Source: Streptomyces lavendulae subsp. lavendulae (GTDB taxonomy: Bacteria > Actinomycetota > Actinomycetes > Streptomycetales > Streptomycetaceae). Taken from it: a DNA stretch of 64,000 bases. The notes under the pieces are model-generated. The model was given only the letters and a program-made list of their open reading frames with translations, had not been told where the DNA came from and ran no database searches. Made by a program: the position numbers and the translations under genes. This document shows positions 18,041 to 26,653 of the stretch, piece after piece. The DNA lies in contig NZ_CP024985.1 of the NCBI RefSeq assembly GCF_002803845.1, positions 2,480,001 through 2,544,000 of the forward strand, written 5' to 3'. Each line of letters starts with the position of its first letter. The stretch's first letter is position 1.

Positions 18041-18073
18041 CTCCCTTCCGGAGTGACCCCCACGGAGTCAGCC

Positions 18074-18652
18074 ATGCCGAGACCGGTATCCGCACCGACC
18101 GAAGAAGCCGACATACGCCCCCTGATGGCCTCGTTCCCCTCCGGGGTGTCCGTGGTCACCGCCCTCGACGCACACGGCACCCCGCGCGGTATGACATGCA
18201 GCTCGCTGGCGAGCGTCGCGCTCTCTCCCCCCACGCTCGTGGTCTGCCTGCGCAACGGCAGCCCGACCCTCGACGCCGCCGTGAACAGCGGCCGGTTCGC
18301 CCTCAACCTGCTCCATGAGGAAGCCCGTTCCGTCTCGGACCTGTTCGCCTCCGCGGTGCCCGACCGCTTCGCGCGGGCCGACTGGCGACTGCCGCTCGGC
18401 GCCGGCGGGCCGCACCTGACCGAAGCCGCACACGCCACCGCCGACTGCGCCGTGGCCCGCACGGTCGTCATCGGTGACCACACCGCCGTCTTCGGCGAGG
18501 TACTGCGGGTCACGGTTGCTGAATCCGCCCCCGATCCCCTGCTCTACGGCAGGCGCCAGTACGGCAGCTGGTCGGCGGCTGCGGCCCGGGTACCCGGCGC
18601 GTCGCCGGTACCGGCGGCGGCGTCCGATGGAGTCGGCCATGGCCGCGGCTGA
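18074..18652 (+). CDS. Flavin reductase (FMN/FAD-binding split-barrel type)
   Basis: NAD(P)H:flavin oxidoreductase of 192 residues of the HpaC/RebF type, which supplies free FADH2 to flavin-dependent halogenases. Visible features are FPSGVSVVTA near the N-terminus, GMTCSSLASVALSPPTLVVCLRNGS with the flavin-binding serines, and a late YGRRQYGS. Start ATG 18074 has ACGGAG seven bases upstream; an upstream GTG at 18053 is in frame but less well spaced. It lies directly after the halogenase, which gives it an obvious partner, and overlaps the start of the antiporter gene. The last 20 residues are low-complexity and may be unstructured. Confidence 0.9.
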   Translation: MPRPVSAPTEEADIRPLMASFPSGVSVVTALDAHGTPRGMTCSSLASVALSPPTLVVCLRNGSPTLDAAVNSGRFALNLLHEEARSVSDLFASAVPDRFARADWRLPLGAGGPHLTEAAHATADCAVARTVVIGDHTAVFGEVLRVTVAESAPDPLLYGRRQYGSWSAAAARVPGASPVPAAASDGVGHGRG

Positions 18653-19955
18653 CCCGTTGCCCCTGCTGCTGGTGGCGCTGCCCGCAGTGATCCTCGCCTG
18701 CCGGGCGGGCGGCGCCCTCGTTCAGCGGATCGGCCAGCCGCCGGTGGTGGGCGAGATGTGCGTCGGCATCATGCTGGGCCCCTCGCTCCTGGGTTGGCTG
18801 TGGCCATCGGCTCAGCACTGGCTGCTGCCGCCCGCGGTCCTGCCCTTCACCGGTGTCCTCGGCCAACTCGGCCTGCTCGTCTTCATGTTCCTGATCGGCC
18901 TGGAACTGGACCTGCCGTCCCTGCGCGGCAACCGCCGCGGAGCACTCGCCGTCAGCCAGGCCTCCATCGCCCTGCCGCTGCTGCTCGGGTCGGCACTGGC
19001 CCTGGTGATGTACGGGCCCCTGGCACCTGAGGGGGTCGGGCGGCTCCCCTTCGTCCTCTTCATCGCCGTGGCCATGAGCATCACCGCCTTCCCGGTGCTC
19101 GCCCGCATCCTCGGCGAGCGGGGTCTGTACGCCACGCCCACGGGCGCGCTGGCCCTGGCCTGCGCCGCCATCGACGACGTGACGGCGTGGTGCCTGCTCT
19201 CGCTGGTGGTCGCCCTGACGGTGAGCAGCTCCCCGCTGGACGCGGCGGCCACCGCGGCCCTCACGGCGGCCTTCACCGCCGCGATGGTCTGGGTGGTGCG
19301 GCCGCTGCTCGCCCGCCTGGCCGCCCGCAGCGCGCGGCCCTCCGGTTCCGGCGAGCACCACGAGAGCACGCTGATCGTGGCCCTGTTCAGCGCCATCTGC
19401 CTGGCCGGTCTGGCCACCGACCGGATCGGCGTGCACACCGTTTTCGGGGCGTTCCTGCTCGGCACGGTCATGCCGCGCGGCTCGCTGCCGATCGAGCGCG
19501 CCGCCAGCCGGATGCGTTCGGTGGCCGTACCGGTGCTGCTACCGCTCTTCTTCGTCCAGACCGGCCTGCGGACCGATCTGGCGGGCCTGACCGAGGCGTC
19601 CCAGTGGCTGTGGGCCGCGGCGGTCCTGGCCGTGGCCGTGCTCGGCAAGTGGGGCGGCGCGACCCTGGCCGCCCGCACGGTGGGCCAGGACTGGCGCTCC
19701 TCCCTGACCATCGGCGCGCTGATGAACTGCCGCGGCCTCACCGAACTGATCATCCTGAACATCGGCTACGAGCTCGGGGTCATCGGCCCCCAGCTGTTCA
19801 CGATCCTTGTCGTGATGGCCCTCGTCACCACCGCGATCACCGGCCCGGCCCTCGGCCTGCTGCACCGTCCGTCGGCCAAGAGCACCCGGCCGACGCCACC
19901 GGTCCCGGCCGGTCGGGGAACCGGCCGCCCGAAGAAGCAATTCGAAACCCGCTGA
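18639..19955 (+). CDS. Cation/proton antiporter, CPA2 family
   Basis: Polytopic membrane protein of about 438 residues with roughly twelve hydrophobic segments. It resembles KefB/NapA-type Na+/H+ or K+/H+ antiporters: GQPPVVGEMCVGIMLGPSLLG in the first helices, FMFLIGLELDL, AIDDVTAW with the paired acidic residues, and a late NCRGLTELIIL. Such antiporters are common passengers in glycopeptide and related NRPS clusters, where an export or pH role is suspected. ATG 18639 is preceded by GGAG at good distance; ATG 18627 is also possible. It overlaps the reductase gene by 14 bp, so the two are probably co-translated. Confidence 0.9.
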   Translation: MAAADPLPLLLVALPAVILACRAGGALVQRIGQPPVVGEMCVGIMLGPSLLGWLWPSAQHWLLPPAVLPFTGVLGQLGLLVFMFLIGLELDLPSLRGNRRGALAVSQASIALPLLLGSALALVMYGPLAPEGVGRLPFVLFIAVAMSITAFPVLARILGERGLYATPTGALALACAAIDDVTAWCLLSLVVALTVSSSPLDAAATAALTAAFTAAMVWVVRPLLARLAARSARPSGSGEHHESTLIVALFSAICLAGLATDRIGVHTVFGAFLLGTVMPRGSLPIERAASRMRSVAVPVLLPLFFVQTGLRTDLAGLTEASQWLWAAAVLAVAVLGKWGGATLAARTVGQDWRSSLTIGALMNCRGLTELIILNIGYELGVIGPQLFTILVVMALVTTAITGPALGLLHRPSAKSTRPTPPVPAGRGTGRPKKQFETR

Positions 19956-19964
19956 AGGAAAGTC

Positions 19965-20999
19965 ATGCCCCAAAAGCGCGTCCTCGCCCTGTCCCTCTCC
20001 CTCGCGGCGGCCGTGGCCGTATCGGGTCTCGGGGCCCCGGCCGCCCACGCCGCCCCGGCGGCCGGCTGCGTCTACAAGCCAACCATCCTGCCCCTCCCGG
20101 CCGGCGCCACCGGCGGCAACGCCACCCGCTCCGGCGCCAAGGACGTCTTCGGCGGCACCGTCACCATCGCGGGCGCGGCGGACGCCCATGCCGCGGTGTG
20201 GAAGGACGGAACGGTCACCGACCTCGGCACGGTCCCGGGGGCCAACACCGCCCCCAACGTCAACGCCGTGAACAGCAGCGGCGTCGTGGTCGGATCCGCC
20301 TTCAACATCACCGGCGGCGACGACGGCTGGCCGAGCGGCTACCTCGTACCGTTCCGCTCCCGTGACGGCAAGCTGGAAGCCCTGCCGCTGCCTGGAGGAG
20401 TCTCGGGCCTCGCCCCCACGGCCATCAGCGACGCGGGCGACATCTACGCCAGCACGCGCAGTGAGAACCCGAACCTCGACACCGTCTACGTTTGGCCGGC
20501 CGACCGGCCCGGCACCGTGATCAAGGCCCCGGGCTTCCCGGCCGGCAGCAAGGTGAAAGGGGTCGACTCCGACGGCACGGTGGCGGTCACCGTCGAGTCG
20601 GACGTCGACGCCACCTGGCGCCCGTACACCGTGAAGAACGGCGTCGCCAAGGCCCTCCCCCTGCCGGTCGGTGCCCCCAACGCACAGGTCACGGGCATCT
20701 CCAACGGCCGCGCGGTCGGCATCGGCCTGACCTCGCGCAGCTCGTTCGGCGTCGTGTGGGACCAGGACGGCACCGCAAAGAAGCTCACCGGCAGCATCGA
20801 GGCCTACGGCATCAGCCCGACCGGCCTGATCTTCGGCTACGGCAAGAGCAACACCCTCTGGCAGCTCACCACCCCCAAGGGCACCGTCCCCGGCGACGGC
20901 TACGTCAACGCCCTCACCCCGGACAACGCCCTCATAGGCCACGCCCCCGTCCCGGGCACCCCGGACAGCATGTACCCGGCCATCTGGCACTGCTCCTGA
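19965..20999 (+). CDS. Secreted beta-propeller-like protein, function unknown
   Basis: Exported protein of 344 residues. An N-terminal signal peptide (KR, a hydrophobic core, then an AHAAPAA cleavage region near residue 31) is followed by repeats of about 45 residues with the pattern NAVNSSGVVVGSA, ISDAGDIYAST, VDSDGTVAVTV, ISNGRAVGIGL, ISPTGLIFGYG. These resemble HAF-type extracellular repeats that fold as beta-propellers. It follows the antiporter by 9 bp and has a GAAGGAAAG ribosome site, so it belongs to the halogenase-side operon by position. A biosynthetic role is not evident; it may mark the edge of the cluster. Confidence 0.8.
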   Translation: MPQKRVLALSLSLAAAVAVSGLGAPAAHAAPAAGCVYKPTILPLPAGATGGNATRSGAKDVFGGTVTIAGAADAHAAVWKDGTVTDLGTVPGANTAPNVNAVNSSGVVVGSAFNITGGDDGWPSGYLVPFRSRDGKLEALPLPGGVSGLAPTAISDAGDIYASTRSENPNLDTVYVWPADRPGTVIKAPGFPAGSKVKGVDSDGTVAVTVESDVDATWRPYTVKNGVAKALPLPVGAPNAQVTGISNGRAVGIGLTSRSSFGVVWDQDGTAKKLTGSIEAYGISPTGLIFGYGKSNTLWQLTTPKGTVPGDGYVNALTPDNALIGHAPVPGTPDSMYPAIWHCS

Positions 21000-21522
21000 T
21001 CCGTCTTCTCCGGCTCGACCCCACCCCGCCCGGGATGCCGTTGGCCAATCCGGACCGGGCGTGACGTCGGCCTTCAAGGCCTGGTTGTGGTCTTGGAGGC
21101 CGACGTCGTCGTTCGGGGAGGGTGTCGACGACGTTGCAGCGGGAGCAGCCGGGGGCTACTCCGTGCTGTGCGAGTTCCGTGCCTGGCCGGCCGAGGTCGA
21201 GGCGGATGGCCTTCGACCGGGTCCTGGACGCCGCCCGGCAGGCAGGTGTGCCGAAGCCGCCGGGGCGAGCGCGGACGGGCTCCGTGCATGTGCCGGCCGC
21301 GATCCGGTCGCTGAACCGGCCGGAGGACTCCCGGCTGATGGGGCACGGCAACGCCCGTACGCACCCGGGGCGAGACCATGCCCTCCGAACACGCCACCCC
21401 GTCCCGCATGATGACCGTCGGAATCCGGGCCGCTCAAGCGTCAAGGTGCGTCGGACACCTGCCGGGACACCGCGCCGAACGCACGTAACACCCATCTAGC
21501 GCACACTCGGAGAAACGGCAGG
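21000..21522. other. Gene-free boundary region between cluster and core genome
   Basis: About 520 bp without a convincing gene. Apart from the hairpin at its left end, the open frames on both strands are arginine- and proline-rich and look like GC-frame artefacts. A short stretch in the third plus-strand frame (MAFDRVLDAARQAGVPKP) could be a fossil of a gene but matches nothing I recognise. I see no direct repeats, tRNA fragment or insertion-sequence ends. Confidence 0.5.
21063..21107 (+). terminator. Hairpin terminator after the secreted protein gene
   Basis: An 11-bp perfect inverted repeat GACGTCGGCCT/AGGCCGACGTC (21063-21073 with 21097-21107) continues inward with TCAAG/CTTGG, giving a 16-bp stem with one G-T pair and a 13-nt loop. 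It lies 64 nt past the stop codon of the last cluster gene. There is no T-run. Confidence 0.6.
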
Positions 21523-22854
21523 TCAGGCGCCCTTTTCGGCAGGCTCCAGGATCGCGACGCACTCCACGTGGTGGGTCATCGGGAAGAGGTCGAAGACACG
21601 GAGGGTGCGGACCTTGTAGCCGTTGTCGGCGAAGTACGCCAGGTCGCGGGCCAGGGCCGCCGGGTCGCAGGCGACGTAGGCGACGCGGCGGGCGGAGAGG
21701 CCCGCGATGTGGCGGACCGTCTGCTTGCCGGCGCCCGCGCGGGGCGGGTCCAGGACGACCAGGTCGCATTCGGTGATGCCGGTCTTCGGGAGGACGGCTT
21801 CGACCTTGCCCTGCTCGATGCGGACCCGGGGGAAGTCCGCCAGGTTGTGGCGGGCGTCCTCGACGGCGCGCTTCGTCGTCTCGATGCCGAGGACGGCCCC
21901 GGTGTCGCCCAGGCGCTCCGCCAGGGCGCCCGCGAAGATGCCGACGCCGCAGTACAGGTCGAGGGCCATCTCGCCCTTGCGCGGCATCAGGCCCTGCATG
22001 ACGGCCTTGATCAGGGTGTCGGCGGCCTGCGGGTGGACCTGCCAGAAGCCGCCCATGCCGACGCGGTACGTGCGGCCGTCGGCACGCTCGCGGACGAAGG
22101 GGCGGCCGTGGACGCGGTGGACGCCGCCGTCCTTCTCCTCGACCCGCAGGACCGAGACGGGCTTGTCGAGTTCCACGAGGGGCAGGCGGCCGCCGGGGCG
22201 CGGGGTCAGGACCACCTGGCGGTCGCCGGAGCCGGAGGCGGCGATGGCCTCGACCGACGCCATCTGGGGCCAGTCCTGCTTCTCGATGCCGAGTTCCGAG
22301 ACGCCCGGGGCCGCGATCATGCAGTGGTCGATCAGCTCGATGTCGTGCGAGCGGTGCTTGCGCAGGCCCGCGTTGCCGTCCTCGTCGATCGCGAACTGGA
22401 CGCGGGTGCGCCACTGCGGGACCTGCCCGGCCGGGAGCTTGTCGCCCTCGGCGGGCATGACGGTGCCGTCCCAGCCGGCCTCCTCCGGGGTGAGCCCGGC
22501 GAGCCGCTTCAACTGCTCGGCGACGACCTCGCCCTTGAGCCGGCGCTGGGCGCCCGGCTTGGCGTGCTGCCAGTCGCAGCCGCCGCACTTGCCGGGGCCG
22601 GCGTACGGGCAGGGGGCCGGCACGCGGTCCTTCGAGGCGTCCAGGACCGTGATCGCGTCGGCGCGCAGGAAGCGGGAGTCGCTCTCGCCCTCCGTGACGC
22701 GGGCGACGACCTTCTCGCCGGGCAGGGCGTGGCGGACGAACAGGACCCGGCCGTCGGCGGTGCGGGCGATGCAGTGGCCTCCGTGCGCGACGGGGCCGAT
22801 CTCGACCTCGTACTCCTCCCCGACCAGTGACTGCTTCTCGTTCTGCTCGGTCAT
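21523..22854 (-). CDS. TrmA/RlmD-family RNA (uracil-5-)-methyltransferase
   Basis: SAM-dependent RNA m5U methyltransferase of 443 residues. An N-terminal TRAM domain (EVEIGPVAHGGHCIAR) is followed by the iron-sulfur motif CPYAGPGKCGGC and the Rossmann domain with LDLYCGVGIFAGALA. Next comes the catalytic block VLDPPRAGAGKQTV, and VACDPAALARDL provides the nucleophilic cysteine. By family it methylates 23S rRNA or tRNA uridine. Start ATG 22854 fits the family; an upstream ATG at 22875 would add seven residues. It begins the core region to the right of the cluster. Confidence 0.92.
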   Translation of the reverse strand: MTEQNEKQSLVGEEYEVEIGPVAHGGHCIARTADGRVLFVRHALPGEKVVARVTEGESDSRFLRADAITVLDASKDRVPAPCPYAGPGKCGGCDWQHAKPGAQRRLKGEVVAEQLKRLAGLTPEEAGWDGTVMPAEGDKLPAGQVPQWRTRVQFAIDEDGNAGLRKHRSHDIELIDHCMIAAPGVSELGIEKQDWPQMASVEAIAASGSGDRQVVLTPRPGGRLPLVELDKPVSVLRVEEKDGGVHRVHGRPFVRERADGRTYRVGMGGFWQVHPQAADTLIKAVMQGLMPRKGEMALDLYCGVGIFAGALAERLGDTGAVLGIETTKRAVEDARHNLADFPRVRIEQGKVEAVLPKTGITECDLVVLDPPRAGAGKQTVRHIAGLSARRVAYVACDPAALARDLAYFADNGYKVRTLRVFDLFPMTHHVECVAILEPAEKGA

Positions 22855-22881
22855 GGTGGGGAGACTCCAAAACATAAATGG

Positions 22882-22933
22882 GAACGGCCGGACGACCGAC
22901 CCACCAGTTTACGTGGATCTCGTCCGGCCGTTC
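22882..22933. terminator. Terminator after the K+ permease gene
   Basis: A perfect 14-bp stem GAACGGCCGGACGA (22882-22895) pairs with 22920-22933, and a small inner CCAC/GTGG stem sits in the loop. It lies 29 nt downstream of the permease stop and just upstream of the methyltransferase start. Confidence 0.75.
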
Positions 22934-22961
22934 ACCAACCCCTGCGGCAACCCTTGCGGCG

Positions 22962-25016
22962 CTACTTGCCCGCCGGATCCCTGGGCCGCGGCCGCGGGCT
23001 GTCGACGGGGCCGCGGCGGACGGCGCCCGGGGCGTTCCAGTCCTGGCGCTTCTTGGCCCGCCGCTTGGCGAGCTCCGAGGACTCCAGCTGGTAGGGCACC
23101 GAGGTGACCATCACACCGGGGGTGAAGAGCAGGCGGCCCTTGAGGCGCAGCGCGCTCTGGTTGTGCAGCAGGTGCTCGTACCAGCGGCCGACGACGTACT
23201 CGGGGATGTAGACGCTGACGGCGTCGCGCGGGTTCTCGCTGCGCAGCCCCTTGACGTACTCGACGACCGGCCGGGTGATCTCGCGGTACGGGGAGTCGAG
23301 GATCTTCAGCGGGACGTTGATCCCCCGCCGCTCCCACTCGGCCTTCAGCGCCTTGGTCTCGTCCGCGTCGACGCTGATGCTGAGCGCCTCCAGGGTGTCC
23401 GAGCGGGTCAGCTTGGCGAACGCGAGGGCGCGCAGGGTCGGCTTGTGGACCTTGGAGACCAGGACGATCGAGTGGACCCGGGAGGGGCGCACGCTGTCGT
23501 CGCTGGGGCCCTCCGCGGCGGCGATCTCGTTGGCGACCCGGTCGTAGTGCTTGCGGATCGCGGTCATGGTTCCGTAGAAGATCACCATGCCGAGCAGGGC
23601 GACCCAGGCGCCGTGGGTGAACTTCGTGGCCAGGACGACGACCAGCACCATGCCCGTGAAGAAGGCGCCGAAGGTGTTGATGGCCCGGGAGCGCTGCATC
23701 CGGCGGCGGGCGGCCTGGTCGCGCTCGCTGCGCAGGTGGCGGTTCCAGTGCCGGACCATGCCGATCTGGCTCAGCGTGAAGGAGACGAAGACGCCCACGA
23801 TGTAGAGCTGGATCAGCTTGGTGGAGTCGGCGTCGTAGATCCACACCAGCAGCATGGCGGCGCCCGCGAGCAGCACGATGCCGTTGGAGAAGGCGAGCCG
23901 GTCGCCGCGGGTGTGCAGCTGGCGGGGCAGGTAGCGGTCCTGGGCGAGGATCGAGCCGAGCAGCGGGAAGCCGTTGTAGGCGGTGTTCGCGGCCAGGAAC
24001 AGGACGAGCGCGGTGGCGGTCGCCAGCAGGATGAACAGGAAGCTGCCGTTGCCGAAGACGGCCTCGGCGACCTGGGAGATCACCGGGTGCTGGACGAAGT
24101 CGGGTCCGACGGGGACGCCGTTGTCGAGCAGGTTGGTGGCGGGCGACTCGGCCATCCGCACGTTGGTGGACATGGCCAGGCCGATGATCCCGCAGAACAT
24201 GGTGACGGCCAGGATGCCCATGAGCGCGAGGGTGGTCGCGGCGTTCTTGCTCTTGGGCTTGCGGAAGGCGGGCACGCCGTTGCTGATCGCCTCGACGCCG
24301 GTCAGGGCGGCACAGCCGGAGGAGAAGGCCCGTAGCAGCAGGAAGACCAGGGCGAAGCCGGCCAGCCCCTGGTGTTCGGCCTTGATCTCCAGCCCGGCGG
24401 TGGGTGCCTCCATGGTGTCGCCCATCACGAGGCCGCGCCAGGCGCCCCACGCGATCATCACGAACACGGCCCCGACGAACACGTACGTCGGAATGGCGAA
24501 GAGTTTCCCGGATTCCTTGACCCCGCGCAGATTCATCAGCGTGAGGAGCAGAATCATGATCATCGCCGAGAGCACCTTGTGCTCGATGACGAAATCGACG
24601 GCGGAGCCGAGATTTTCGACACCGGAGGAGATCGACACGGCCACGGTGAGCACGTAGTCGACGAGCAGGGCGCTCGCCACGGTGAGACCGGCCCGGGGTC
24701 CGAGGTTGGTGTTGGCGACCTCGTAGTCGCCGCCGCCGCTCGGGTACGCGTGGACGTTCTGCCGGTAGGAGGCGACCACCGTGAACATCAGCACGACGAC
24801 CGCGACCGCGATCCAGGGGCTGAAGTGGTACGCCGACACACCCGCGATCGACAGGACCAGCAGTACCTCGCCGGGGGCGTAGGCCACCGAGGAGAGCGGG
24901 TCGGATGCGAACACAGGAAGGGCGATCCGCTTGGGGAGGAGGGTTTCCCCGAGGCGGTCGCTGCGTAGCGCCCGGCCAATCAGGATCCGTTTGGGCACGT
25001 CGGTCAGTTTGGACAC
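22962..25016 (-). CDS. KimA/YdaO-like K+ permease (APC superfamily)
   Basis: Membrane transporter of 684 residues with about twelve helices followed by a cytoplasmic C-terminal domain of about 200 residues. The N-terminal half closely recalls B. subtilis KimA, a high-affinity K+/H+ symporter: KRILIGRALRSD, FASDPLSSVAYAPGE, SYRQNVHAYPSGGGDY and LLVDYVLTVAVSISSG. Start GTG 25016 removes about 45 low-quality upstream codons. The gene is divergent from two TrkA-type genes, which supports a potassium role over the common amino-acid-permease annotation. KimA is inhibited by c-di-AMP in Firmicutes; whether this is so here is unknown. Confidence 0.82.
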   Translation of the reverse strand: MSKLTDVPKRILIGRALRSDRLGETLLPKRIALPVFASDPLSSVAYAPGEVLLVLSIAGVSAYHFSPWIAVAVVVLMFTVVASYRQNVHAYPSGGGDYEVANTNLGPRAGLTVASALLVDYVLTVAVSISSGVENLGSAVDFVIEHKVLSAMIMILLLTLMNLRGVKESGKLFAIPTYVFVGAVFVMIAWGAWRGLVMGDTMEAPTAGLEIKAEHQGLAGFALVFLLLRAFSSGCAALTGVEAISNGVPAFRKPKSKNAATTLALMGILAVTMFCGIIGLAMSTNVRMAESPATNLLDNGVPVGPDFVQHPVISQVAEAVFGNGSFLFILLATATALVLFLAANTAYNGFPLLGSILAQDRYLPRQLHTRGDRLAFSNGIVLLAGAAMLLVWIYDADSTKLIQLYIVGVFVSFTLSQIGMVRHWNRHLRSERDQAARRRMQRSRAINTFGAFFTGMVLVVVLATKFTHGAWVALLGMVIFYGTMTAIRKHYDRVANEIAAAEGPSDDSVRPSRVHSIVLVSKVHKPTLRALAFAKLTRSDTLEALSISVDADETKALKAEWERRGINVPLKILDSPYREITRPVVEYVKGLRSENPRDAVSVYIPEYVVGRWYEHLLHNQSALRLKGRLLFTPGVMVTSVPYQLESSELAKRRAKKRQDWNAPGAVRRGPVDSPRPRPRDPAGK

Positions 25017-25227
25017 GCAGAGGATCGTAAGCGTTCGAAATCCGGCTGACGAACCCCCCGCCCCCTTATCCGCGGCCACGGGCCCCAATGCGGCACCCCC
25101 GCGAACCCCAAAAGGCCGCACTGGTGACCGCCCGTGTGTAGCTTGGGCCATGGTCTGAGACCCTGTTTAGCCAGAGCATGCAATGAGGCTGGAAACCAGC
25201 GAGCCGCTGTCAGCCGGAAGGACGGCC

Positions 25228-25896
25228 GTGCACATCGTCATTATGGGCTGCGGAAGAGTGGGCTCCGCCCTCGCGCAGACCCTGGAACAGCAGGGGCATA
25301 CGGTCGCGGTCGTCGACCAGGACCCCACCGCATTCCGCCGGCTCGGGGCTTCCTTCGGCGGCCGCCGGGTCACCGGGGTCGGCTTCGACCAGGACACCCT
25401 GCGGGAGGCCGGGATCGAGGACGCGGGCGCCTTCGCCGCGGTCAGCAGTGGTGACAATTCCAACATCATCGCCGCCCGCGTGGCCCGGGAGATGTTCGGC
25501 GTCGAGAACGTCGCCGCCCGCATCTACGACCCCAAGCGCGCGGAGGTCTACCAGCGCCTCGGCATCCCCACCGTCGCGACCGTGCGGTGGACCGCCGACC
25601 AGATGCTGCGCCGTCTGCTGCCCTCGGGCGCCGAGCCGCTGTGGCGCGACCCCAGCGGCGGTGTGCAGCTCGCGGAGGTGCACACCTCGGACGCCTGGAT
25701 CGGGCACAAGGTGAGCCGGCTCCAGGAGGAGACGGGCGTGCGTGTCGCGTTCCTCACCCGCCTGGGCGAGGCGATGCTGCCGACTTCGCAGACCGTGCTG
25801 CAGGAGGGCGACCTCGTCCACGTGATGATGCGTACGGACGAGATCGACAAGGTTGAGGCGGCCTTCGCCGAGGGCCCCGAGGAGGCACACGCATGA
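25228..25896 (+). CDS. TrkA-type RCK protein 1 (CeoB-like)
   Basis: Potassium-channel regulatory protein of 222 residues with a nucleotide-binding Rossmann domain (IVIMGCGRVGSALA, VDQDP) and a C-terminal TrkA-C domain (EVHTSDAWIGHKVSRL, LQEGDLVHVMM). It gates a K+ transporter in response to NAD(H) or ATP/ADP. GTG 25228 is preceded by GGAAGG and gives the canonical N-terminus VHIVIMGCG. It overlaps the second TrkA gene by 4 bp. The obvious partner is the divergently encoded KimA-like permease. Confidence 0.93.
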   Translation: MHIVIMGCGRVGSALAQTLEQQGHTVAVVDQDPTAFRRLGASFGGRRVTGVGFDQDTLREAGIEDAGAFAAVSSGDNSNIIAARVAREMFGVENVAARIYDPKRAEVYQRLGIPTVATVRWTADQMLRRLLPSGAEPLWRDPSGGVQLAEVHTSDAWIGHKVSRLQEETGVRVAFLTRLGEAMLPTSQTVLQEGDLVHVMMRTDEIDKVEAAFAEGPEEAHA

Positions 25897-26555
25897 GGGT
25901 CGCGATCGCCGGAGCCGGCGCCGTGGGCCGCTCCATCGCGGGCGAGCTGCTGGAGAACGGCCACGAGGTGCTCCTCGTGGACAAGGCGCCGACCGCCATC
26001 TCGGTGGAGCGGGTCCCCCAGGCCGAGTGGCTGCTGGCCGACGCCTGCGAGATCACCTCGCTGGACGAGGCCGCGCTGCAGCGCTGCAACGTGGTCATCG
26101 CCGCCACCGGTGACGACAAGGTCAACCTGGTCGTCTCCCTCCTCGCCAAGACCGAGTACGGGGTCCCCCGGGTCGTGGCGCGGGTGAACAACCCGAAGAA
26201 CGAGTGGCTCTTCAACGAGTCCTGGGGCGTCGACGTCGCGGTGTCCACCCCGCGCTTGATGTCGGCCCTCGTCGAGGAGGCCGTCAGCGTCGGCGACCTG
26301 GTGCGGCTGCTGCGCTTCAGCCACGGCGACGCCAACCTCGTCGAGCTGACCCTGCCGGCCGACTCCTCGGTCGCGGGCACCCAGATCAGCGAGATCTCCT
26401 GGCCGGAGGACACCTCGCTCGTCACGATCATCCGGGGCAACCGGGTGCTCACGCCGCACGGCGAGGAGACCCTGGAGCCCGGCGACGAGCTCCTCTTCGT
26501 GGCCGCGCAGGCCCGCGAGGAGCAGCTGGAGGAACTCCTCCAGGCCCGTCACTGA
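25893..26555 (+). CDS. TrkA-type RCK protein 2 (CeoC-like)
   Basis: Second RCK protein of 220 residues: RVAIAGAGAVGRSIA for nucleotide binding, LVDKAP after the second strand, and a TrkA-C domain (ELTLPADSSVAGTQISEI, LEPGDELLFVAAQ). It is translationally coupled (ATGA) to the first copy. Paired half-size TrkA genes of this type (CeoB/CeoC) are usual in actinobacteria and probably form a hetero-oligomeric ring. Confidence 0.93.
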   Translation: MRVAIAGAGAVGRSIAGELLENGHEVLLVDKAPTAISVERVPQAEWLLADACEITSLDEAALQRCNVVIAATGDDKVNLVVSLLAKTEYGVPRVVARVNNPKNEWLFNESWGVDVAVSTPRLMSALVEEAVSVGDLVRLLRFSHGDANLVELTLPADSSVAGTQISEISWPEDTSLVTIIRGNRVLTPHGEETLEPGDELLFVAAQAREEQLEELLQARH

Positions 26556-26596
26556 GGCACCCGTAGGGGCACCGGCACCCGCAGCCGGTACGACGA

Positions 26597-26632
26597 AAGG
26601 GGCGGGGCGACCGAATGGTCGCCCCGCCCCTT
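26597..26632. terminator. Bidirectional terminator between convergent trkA and DUF3159 genes
   Basis: A perfect 16-bp stem AAGGGGCGGGGCGACC (26597-26612) pairs with 26617-26632 around a GAAT loop. It lies between the ends of two convergent genes and should serve both. Confidence 0.85.
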
Positions 26633-26653
26633 CGTGCCGTGCCGGCCGGTGTG

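Noticed and set aside
21061..21499. Open frames in the boundary region as a decayed transposase or regulator
   Set aside because: No recognisable motif in any frame and no terminal inverted or direct repeats; described only as non-coding.
25152..25162. Palindrome GGTCTGAGACC upstream of the first TrkA gene as a DasR site
   Set aside because: Only the outer GGTCT/AGACC agrees; the odd-length centre and flanks do not fit the dre consensus.
25017..25227. Search for a c-di-AMP riboswitch in front of the KimA-like permease
   Set aside because: None of the conserved ydaO blocks seen at 60770-60918 is present in either orientation.
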